A stretch of DNA of 37,972 nt from Oscillospiraceae bacterium (GTDB taxonomy: Bacteria > Bacillota > Clostridia > Oscillospirales > Ruminococcaceae): assembly GCA_900768995.1 (NCBI GenBank), contig CAAGEZ010000021.1, positions 1 to 37,972 on the forward strand, in the 5' to 3' direction. Shown piece by piece: positions 33,214 through 37,972 of this stretch. The translations under genes and the position numbers were made by a program. Each line of letters starts with the position of its first letter. Within the stretch, counting starts at the first letter, position 1. The notes beneath the pieces were generated by a model. It worked only from the letters and a program-made list of their open reading frames with translations. It ran no database searches and was not told where the DNA came from.

Positions 33214-33765
33214 CTAACTCTTCACCCTCTCATAAAACGCAGACTTTCTAAGCCCCACCCTCTTCATAAACTCCACCGCCGTAATATCCCCATTCCTCCA
33301 CTGAACATACAGCTCATCCCAAAGTCGCTGGTCTATCTGCTTTCTCGGCTTGCCCTTGTATTTGCCCTGTGCCTTGGCAATGGCTATCCCCTCCCGCTGA
33401 CGGTCAAGTATGTACCCACGTTCAAGCTCCGCAACCGCAGCAAATACAGTCAGCATAAATTTACCCGCAGGGGTAGTGGTATCTATCCTTTCCTTCATAG
33501 AGATAAACTCCACCTGCTTCTCGGTAAGGCTTTCTACAAGTTCAAGCAGATCTTTCGTGTTCCTTGCGAAACGTGAAATGGATTCAACAATAACAGTGTC
33601 TCCCTCACGGACAAAACCCATCATCTCTGTAAGCTGTGGACGGTCGGTCGATTTGCCCGACATTCTGTCAATGAACAGCCTGTCGACCTTCATATCAGCC
33701 ATTATCACCTCCTGCCTTGCGGTGTTCTGTTCTTCTGTTGATACTCTCACATATCCAACCTTCAT
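33214..33765 (-). CDS. Small serine recombinase (resolvase/invertase)
   Basis: The 183-aa protein is a serine recombinase: YVRVSTEEQN with the catalytic Ser at residue 9, DRMSGKSTDRP near 33-43, SISRFARNTKDL near 62-73, and a C-terminal helix-turn-helix (about 158-182) that binds the recombination site. Enzymes of this size act as transposon or plasmid resolvases and as DNA invertases. AAGGAAGGG lies before the ATG. The region directly upstream (33781-33884) is full of dyads that could be its res or crossover site. It lies just upstream of the defence operon, in the same direction but with its own unit. Confidence 0.92.
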   Translation of the reverse strand: MKVGYVRVSTEEQNTARQEVIMADMKVDRLFIDRMSGKSTDRPQLTEMMGFVREGDTVIVESISRFARNTKDLLELVESLTEKQVEFISMKERIDTTTPAGKFMLTVFAAVAELERGYILDRQREGIAIAKAQGKYKGKPRKQIDQRLWDELYVQWRNGDITAVEFMKRVGLRKSAFYERVKS

Positions 33766-33780
33766 AATTACCCTTCCTTT

Positions 33781-33884
33781 CCGTTTAGGGTGTCCGAATT
33801 TAACGGATATCCGTTTTAGTACGAAACCGATTCATAGCGGACACCTTTCTGTTGTCCGTTTAGGCTACAGTCCAAACGGACACA
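33781..33884. repeat. Cluster of short inverted repeats upstream of the recombinase
   Basis: This stretch of about 100 bp holds repeated GTCCGTTT/AAACGGAC-type elements: GGTGTCCG (33789-33796) with its complement CGGACACC (33838-33845), a perfect 14-bp palindrome AACGGATATCCGTT (33802-33815), and GTCCGTTTAGG (from 33854) opposite CCAAACGGAC (from 33872). Position just before the recombinase gene fits a res site or an operator. Confidence 0.6.
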
Positions 33885-33885
33885 A

Positions 33886-33930
33886 TATAAAAAATACAGC
33901 CTGATACCGCCGACAGCGGCAGTATCAGGC
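33886..33930 (-). terminator. Terminator of the amidoligase-amidotransferase unit
   Basis: A hairpin at 33899-33930 (9 bp, one mismatch, 4 bp, 4-nt loop) is followed on the minus strand by TGTA and a run of six T residues (33889-33894). Confidence 0.85.
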
Positions 33931-33951
33931 ATTTGTGTTTTCTGCCGTATC

Positions 33952-34887
33952 TCAGACCATAATTTCTTTGTACTCGCTGATTATCTCTCTCATAGTAAAA
34001 GGGTCATACAGCATCTCCTCTATCTCAAGCTCGTCATACCCCAGTTCTATCAACATCATTATGTCGCTTTCATCAAATCCGAAATAACCCGCACATCTGA
34101 TAAGGTTGTCCAGCTCCGTGTCATAGTCCCCGAAAGCATCATATCTGCCCCAATAGGGATAGTAAGGGTAATCATCTGCATCATCGTTGAAGCTGCCCCG
34201 CTCAACAGTACCATTAGCAGATATTTTCACGATCTCCCCTGACTTGATATCGATACTGCTCTTCTTATGTATATGGAGCCTTTTCAACGCCTTGTTAAGG
34301 ATATCCGCTGTGCTCGCATAGATGTAAAATCCCCCGCAGTCATATATGACAAGAGGGTTGCTGCCCTTTACAAGATACAGCTCATTTCTATCCGTAAGAA
34401 TAGAGAAACAAAATGAGCCGCTCACCTTTTCCGCCATCTGAGCAATGCTTTCAAAACACACCTTTCCGTAATGTTCAAGCAGCTGAACGGCTATGTAGCT
34501 GTCAGTTTCAATTGAAGTAACAGGAAGCTTCATCGACTTCCTGAGCTTCTCATCATTGTACAGTACCCCGTTATGAGCAAGAGCAAATCTTCCGTCTGCG
34601 GTCTTGCCATAAAACGGGTGATTGTTGCAGTTGATATCCTGACTGCCCTTGGTGGTCATTCGTGTATGTCCTATCACCATTTTGCTCTCCTTGGGTAAAG
34701 TAAATCTGAACTTTGAGGCACATACAGGACGCTTGAATATGTGTAACCCGTCATTTGACACATAGGCAATTCCCGTGGCATCGGTACCACGCACCTCGCA
34801 CTCCTGCGAAAGAATGCGTAAAATTGACCTTCTTGCAAATGCGGGAAGGCTGCTTTTGTGATCTATAAGTCCAAATAAGCTGCACAT
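33952..34887 (-). CDS. Class II glutamine amidotransferase-like protein
   Basis: The 311-aa protein is an Ntn-type glutamine amidotransferase. The nucleophile is Cys2, exposed after Met removal; RGTDATG at about 33-39, GHTRMTTKG at about 73-81, NNHPF at about 88-92 and HNG at about 105-107 supply the glutamine and oxyanion contacts, as in GlmS and PurF. The C-terminal 110 residues are acidic, Tyr-rich and not part of the usual fold. It would release ammonia from glutamine or perform a related amide hydrolysis. The gene starts 1 nt after the amidoligase stop codon, so the two act together; this pairing was noted earlier by comparative genomics of amidoligases. Confidence 0.85.
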   Translation of the reverse strand: MCSLFGLIDHKSSLPAFARRSILRILSQECEVRGTDATGIAYVSNDGLHIFKRPVCASKFRFTLPKESKMVIGHTRMTTKGSQDINCNNHPFYGKTADGRFALAHNGVLYNDEKLRKSMKLPVTSIETDSYIAVQLLEHYGKVCFESIAQMAEKVSGSFCFSILTDRNELYLVKGSNPLVIYDCGGFYIYASTADILNKALKRLHIHKKSSIDIKSGEIVKISANGTVERGSFNDDADDYPYYPYWGRYDAFGDYDTELDNLIRCAGYFGFDESDIMMLIELGYDELEIEEMLYDPFTMREIISEYKEIMV

Positions 34888-34888
34888 T

Positions 34889-35977
34889 TTAATATTCCTC
34901 CGTTTCGGTCACAGGTTCATTTACATACAATCTGCGTTCTTTGAGATACTGTATAAGCTCAGGCTCGGTTATCTTCATAACAAATTCGGGCCAGGACAAT
35001 GCGGTCATCTCCTCATCTGTAAGGCTGATAGCCGTTTTGCAGATAAGGTCAACCATCTGCAGTGTGGCAATAAGGGTATTGTACTTTAAAGTTCCTCTGA
35101 ATATCCTGAATTCAATGGTCGAGTAGTTGCACAGATTTATGCAGGCATACCGACCTTTTCCCGTTGACTTGGCATTATCCATGACCTGTTTTGGATTATC
35201 CTTTATGCCGTATCTCGCCGCCCAGCGGTTTATCTGATACTCAGTCCTCCTTGAAAACCGAAGCATTTCCTGCCAGAAGCGTTCGATGAAGAAAAGTATT
35301 CTTGAAATCGCTACGTCCTGCTCGGTCCTGTCACTTCCGAATGCAGTCCTGTTCACGTGAACGTGAAGCCCGCAGGTATTTGTCCTGTGAGAAAGATAGC
35401 CTAAAGAAACAGCCTTGGAGGTTATTTCTCTCCAAGGCATCGTCTGCTGATGATATTCAAGGGTCATAGGGTGAGTGACTATTTCCAGTCCCTCGTCAAG
35501 ACTTCCGTCAGTTTTTATGTATATCTGCGAATCGGAAGCAATTTCGCAGAGAGTCTCGGCATTATTGTCATCACACCCTCCCCCGTCAATTTCCAGTTCA
35601 ACTCCCATAAACAGCTTTCCATCTCCGTGGAAAACGGGTGTGGGTTTATAAGAATAGCTGTGGATATATTTTCTCTTGAACCGTGTGTAGCAGGTGTGGC
35701 AATATGGATAATCCGAATCCTCATCAAGATAGTAAGCGTCATCATCGTGAATGAGCCTGCCGCATTCCTCACAAGTGGTATAGTGATTGTCTCGGCAGTG
35801 ACGGCAGAGAATTATATTGTCATCTCCATCATCATCTTCATTCCATATTCTCTCCCCGCAGCATTCGCAGGTTCGTGTGTTGGAATCATAGCACTCCTCA
35901 CACATTACAGCATCGCCCATTGTGTATATCTCCTCATTATCAAGTTCGCAGCCGCAGCCTGAACATATTACGCTCAT
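34889..35977 (-). CDS. Zinc-finger amidoligase family protein
   Basis: The 362-aa protein has an N-terminal zinc-finger region of about 100 residues with many CxxC pairs (Cys 5/8, 26/29, 37/40, 58/61, 69/72, 93/96). The C-terminal part matches the COOH-NH2 amidoligase superfamily: GVELEID at about 125-131, DGSL..GLEIVTHP at about 157-170, GLHVHVNR at about 203-210, and EFRIFRGTL at about 289-297, the ATP- and metal-binding residues of a glutamine-synthetase-like fold. These enzymes form amide or peptide bonds using ATP. The substrate is unknown; predictions include peptide tagging of proteins. It shares an operon with the amidotransferase. Confidence 0.87.
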   Translation of the reverse strand: MSVICSGCGCELDNEEIYTMGDAVMCEECYDSNTRTCECCGERIWNEDDDGDDNIILCRHCRDNHYTTCEECGRLIHDDDAYYLDEDSDYPYCHTCYTRFKRKYIHSYSYKPTPVFHGDGKLFMGVELEIDGGGCDDNNAETLCEIASDSQIYIKTDGSLDEGLEIVTHPMTLEYHQQTMPWREITSKAVSLGYLSHRTNTCGLHVHVNRTAFGSDRTEQDVAISRILFFIERFWQEMLRFSRRTEYQINRWAARYGIKDNPKQVMDNAKSTGKGRYACINLCNYSTIEFRIFRGTLKYNTLIATLQMVDLICKTAISLTDEEMTALSWPEFVMKITEPELIQYLKERRLYVNEPVTETEEY

Positions 35978-36008
35978 TTTATCCTTCCTTTCACATAAAC
36001 AGCAAAGT

Positions 36009-36038
36009 ACCTATGGGAGCCGCTCAGCTCCCATAGGT
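36009..36038. terminator. Hairpin between DUF960 and amidoligase genes
   Basis: A 12-bp perfect stem (36009-36020 with 36027-36038) with a 6-nt loop lies between the DUF960 stop and the amidoligase start. No strong T tract follows on the minus strand, so it may be a partial terminator that allows read-through. Confidence 0.6.
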
Positions 36039-36045
36039 TCTCATT

Positions 36046-36330
36046 TCAATATTCTTCCGCAAGCAGCATCGTGCAGTGATCCCCGTCATCAATGACAAAG
36101 ACCTTTTCGGTAACAGGTTTGGAGAATTTAAAAGTAACGGTGCAGCTGTATTCCGGCTGCTCCTGACTGTGAATTATTGTCTGATCTCCGTTTTCCTCTT
36201 TCAGCCTGAAAACCTGCAAATAATCCTTTTCCGTGGGAATTTCCGCTATCATTCGCCACATAACAAGCTGCAGCCATAAGGGTATCCTCTCATTGACACC
36301 CTGCGTCAGATATTTTTCCGAGCGGAACAT
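36046..36330 (-). CDS. DUF960 family protein
   Basis: The product of 94 residues (from ATG 36330) matches DUF960: RSEKYLTQGVNERIPLWLQLVMW near the start, then DYLQVFRLK and a HSQEQPEY motif. An in-frame upstream TTG (36444) would add 38 residues, but the family begins where I place it, and the added part overlaps another ORF. A GGGCGGTGAT precedes the ATG at fair distance. DUF960 proteins are common in conjugative elements and phages of Firmicutes; their function is unknown. The gene is translated in overlap with the 33-aa ORF. Confidence 0.75.
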   Translation of the reverse strand: MFRSEKYLTQGVNERIPLWLQLVMWRMIAEIPTEKDYLQVFRLKEENGDQTIIHSQEQPEYSCTVTFKFSKPVTEKVFVIDDGDHCTMLLAEEY

Positions 36331-36407
36331 AGAAATATCACCGCCCTTCCTATCATAACTGCCCAACTTATGGCAAGGAATACTGCCTTGATAAACGCAG
36401 ATTTCAT
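36306..36407 (-). CDS. 33-aa membrane peptide ORF overlapping DUF960
   Basis: A strong AGGAGG-AAAA-GGAG lies directly before ATG 36407, and the frame continues 33 codons to TGA (36306-36308), overlapping the first 25 nt of DUF960. The peptide starts MKSAFIKAVFLAISW and ends CSARKNI: one hydrophobic segment of about 20 residues between basic ends, as in small single-pass membrane proteins. The strong ribosome binding site and the overlap suggest translational coupling with DUF960. It could also be an uninteresting by-product of that frame, so existence is moderate. Confidence 0.5.
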   Translation of the reverse strand: MKSAFIKAVFLAISWAVMIGRAVIFLCSARKNI

Positions 36408-36499
36408 ACTCCTTTTCCTCCTTCATATTTTTTAAAGCAAGCAATTTTTCTGCTTCTATAAATATGATATATAATTATATCGGGAGGAATTGCGATAAG

Positions 36500-36540
36500 A
36501 TAAAAATGACCCGATATTGCATTACGCAATATCGGGTCAT
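36500..36540 (-). terminator. Terminator of the ATPase gene
   Basis: A perfect 15-bp stem (36506-36520 with 36526-36540), a 5-nt loop, and TTTTTATC following on the minus strand. It lies about 55 nt beyond the ATPase stop codon. Confidence 0.83.
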
Positions 36541-36593
36541 GTGATGAAACATAATATATTTCTATTTGCAATGTTGGCAGCAGATAAAAAAAG

Positions 36594-37889
36594 TCAATGT
36601 CTTTCCCTAAGCCACTTTTTCAACAGGAAGGTTACAAAATACGGAAATGTGTAGAACTTGCCATTGAAGCCGATATTCCCACGATTGAGCTTTATTCCGT
36701 ATTTTATATCGGGATACTTTGTGCTTTCGATAAGCTTGTTAAGTGAAGGAGTACTGCTGTCATTTGCCTTGACCTCAACAGGGATCAGAGAATCTGCATC
36801 ACGAACGAAAAAGTCCATTTCTATGGTGCTCTTTTCATTCCTGAAAAAATACAGGTCATACCCTTCCTTTACAAGCATATCCGCAACAATGTTTTCATAA
36901 AGAGCACCCTTGTATGTGTTGAAATTTTTGTTTGCCCTCAGATCATCCTGCACCTCTTCATCAAGTGAACCAACAAGCAATCCCGTATCTCGGAAATACA
37001 TCTTGTAGTTATCAGGGTTGTAGTTGCCTCGGAGCGGCAGACAGGGCATATCCATACAATAGCAAATATTCACTATACCGGCATTACTCAGCCAGTCAAC
37101 GGTGCCCACATAATCTCTGTTCCTTGCATTTCGGGCAACCTTTGAGATCTGGAATTTCTTGTTGTCATTTCCCAGGAATACAGGTATCTTACGATAAATA
37201 TTCAGTATTTTCCCCTGATCGAGTCCTGCGGCACACTTCGTGATATCCTCTTCATAATCAAGGAGTATCTGCCTCTGCATTTTCAAAGTACCGCTGTAGT
37301 TTTTCTTCGTCACAAAAGAATTTACTATAGCAGGCATTCCGCCTATGATCATATACTCATTGAAATTTTCAAGCATCACGTTCATCTCTATCTCGGAGAA
37401 TGGCTTCATCTCCAGCATATGAGAATAGAGTTCATCAATAAAGTCCTGAGCATATCCTTTTGCCCAGAGAAATTCCTCAAAATCCATTGAGTGCATTTCA
37501 TAGTCTTCCTTATTTCCTACGCTGTTTGACTCGATCTGCTTATAGCTTATACCCATAAGCGAACCTGAGCAGATAACATCGTATCTTCCGTCCTGCCTGA
37601 AGAACTTTAGGCTTGTTGCACAGTTGGGACACGCCTGCAGCTCATCAAAAAATATCAGCGTATCTCCTTCAGTAAATTCAAGATCAGGATTTATCAGAGA
37701 AATATTTCTTATGATCGTATCAGCAGTAAAGCCGTTATCAAAAATGCTGCAGAACTCTTTATTCAGGACAAAATTTATTTCAATTACATTCTTGTAGTGC
37801 TTGCCTGCGAAATAACGTATAGATTCAGTCTTTCCTATCTGACGAGCACCTTTTACTATTGATATACCAAATAAAGCTTGCCAAAACAT
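36594..37889 (-). CDS. AAA ATPase/DUF4143 protein, probably N-terminally truncated
   Basis: The 431-aa protein resembles the AAA_14/DUF4143 family. GARQIGKTESI at about 14-24 is the Walker A, LIFFDELQ at about 78-85 Walker B, and the C-terminal half carries DUF4143 with FRDTGLLVGSL and a nuclease-like E-x-D-FF..VEVKAN stretch (about 357-377). Family members normally start 15-25 residues earlier with a helix before the P-loop; here the ORF begins MFWQALFG, with no ribosome binding site, right beside an IS-like start. It may have lost its native N-terminus and promoter. Its job is unknown; the nuclease-like part suggests DNA involvement. Confidence 0.8.
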   Translation of the reverse strand: MFWQALFGISIVKGARQIGKTESIRYFAGKHYKNVIEINFVLNKEFCSIFDNGFTADTIIRNISLINPDLEFTEGDTLIFFDELQACPNCATSLKFFRQDGRYDVICSGSLMGISYKQIESNSVGNKEDYEMHSMDFEEFLWAKGYAQDFIDELYSHMLEMKPFSEIEMNVMLENFNEYMIIGGMPAIVNSFVTKKNYSGTLKMQRQILLDYEEDITKCAAGLDQGKILNIYRKIPVFLGNDNKKFQISKVARNARNRDYVGTVDWLSNAGIVNICYCMDMPCLPLRGNYNPDNYKMYFRDTGLLVGSLDEEVQDDLRANKNFNTYKGALYENIVADMLVKEGYDLYFFRNEKSTIEMDFFVRDADSLIPVEVKANDSSTPSLNKLIESTKYPDIKYGIKLNRGNIGFNGKFYTFPYFVTFLLKKWLRERH

Positions 37890-37912
37890 AGAAAATGTGA
37901 TATAATAAAAAT

Positions 37913-37972
37913 ATGGAAAATGAATTAAAAACGAATGCAGTAAAATTGAGTCCGGAAGAGCAGTATCAGATC
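37913..37972 (+). CDS. Start of a possible IS630-type transposase (partial)
   Basis: An ORF from ATG 37913 is still open at the window edge after 20 codons. The sequence KLSPEEQYQI after a short leader resembles the N-terminal helix-turn-helix start of IS630-family transposases. A TATAAT (37901-37906) lies just before it, but no ribosome binding site is obvious. The evidence is short, so the family is tentative. Confidence 0.4.
   Translation, partial: MENELKTNAVKLSPEEQYQI

Overview
This window looks like chromosome of a spore-forming, low-to-mid GC Firmicute (Clostridia, probably a Ruminococcus-like member of the Oscillospiraceae). The reasons are a GerA-type germination operon, an alpha/beta small acid-soluble spore protein, strong AGGAGG-type ribosome binding sites, near-consensus sigma-A promoters, and a lipoprotein with a Thr/Ser/Glu-rich linker. 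No rRNA, tRNA or CRISPR array was seen. All assignments come from reading sequence and motifs by eye; no database search was run.

Left part (1-12.5 kb), mostly ordinary chromosome: a lipoprotein, an ABC ATPase without a permease, a SHOCT-like protein, the gerAA-gerAB-gerAC operon (minus strand), a PfkB sugar kinase, a frame-broken small gene, and a minus-strand operon of LacI regulator, ApbE flavin transferase, NusG-II protein, Gx transporter and GNAT acetyltransferase. Just upstream of that operon lies a self-contained unit (promoter, Shine-Dalgarno, 23-codon Cys-rich ORF, terminator). A spore protein with an unusual C-terminus follows.

Middle part (12.7-20.2 kb), accessory genes: a Mor-like small regulator; a four-gene plus-strand cluster of unknown function (zinc-ribbon membrane protein, EcsC-like protein, a 107-aa protein, a 57-aa four-Cys protein); then two divergent relatives of HipA kinase on either side of a MNT nucleotidyltransferase/HEPN toxin-antitoxin pair, with no HipB-like gene.

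Right part (20.3-33.1 kb), a defence operon on the minus strand read from one strong promoter at about 33.07 kb: PLD-like/SNF2 helicase, DUF4391, TIR-domain protein, type III methyltransferase Mod, DUF262/HNH nuclease-like protein, CpXC zinc protein, type III restriction subunit Res, and a 53-aa helical protein. The genes overlap or are separated by only a few bases. The TIR gene and the middle of mod are visibly more AT-rich than the rest, which suggests separate acquisition or cassette exchange. The inferred picture is a type III restriction-modification core that has gathered a second nuclease-like effector and a potential NAD-consuming abortive-infection effector. This is the best candidate for an undescribed system here.

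Far right (33.2-38 kb), mobile-element-like genes: a small serine recombinase with a repeat-rich upstream region, a class II glutamine amidotransferase next to a zinc-finger amidoligase, DUF960 overlapped by a 33-aa membrane peptide ORF, an AAA ATPase/DUF4143 protein apparently missing its N-terminus, and the first codons of what may be an IS630-type transposase running off the window edge.
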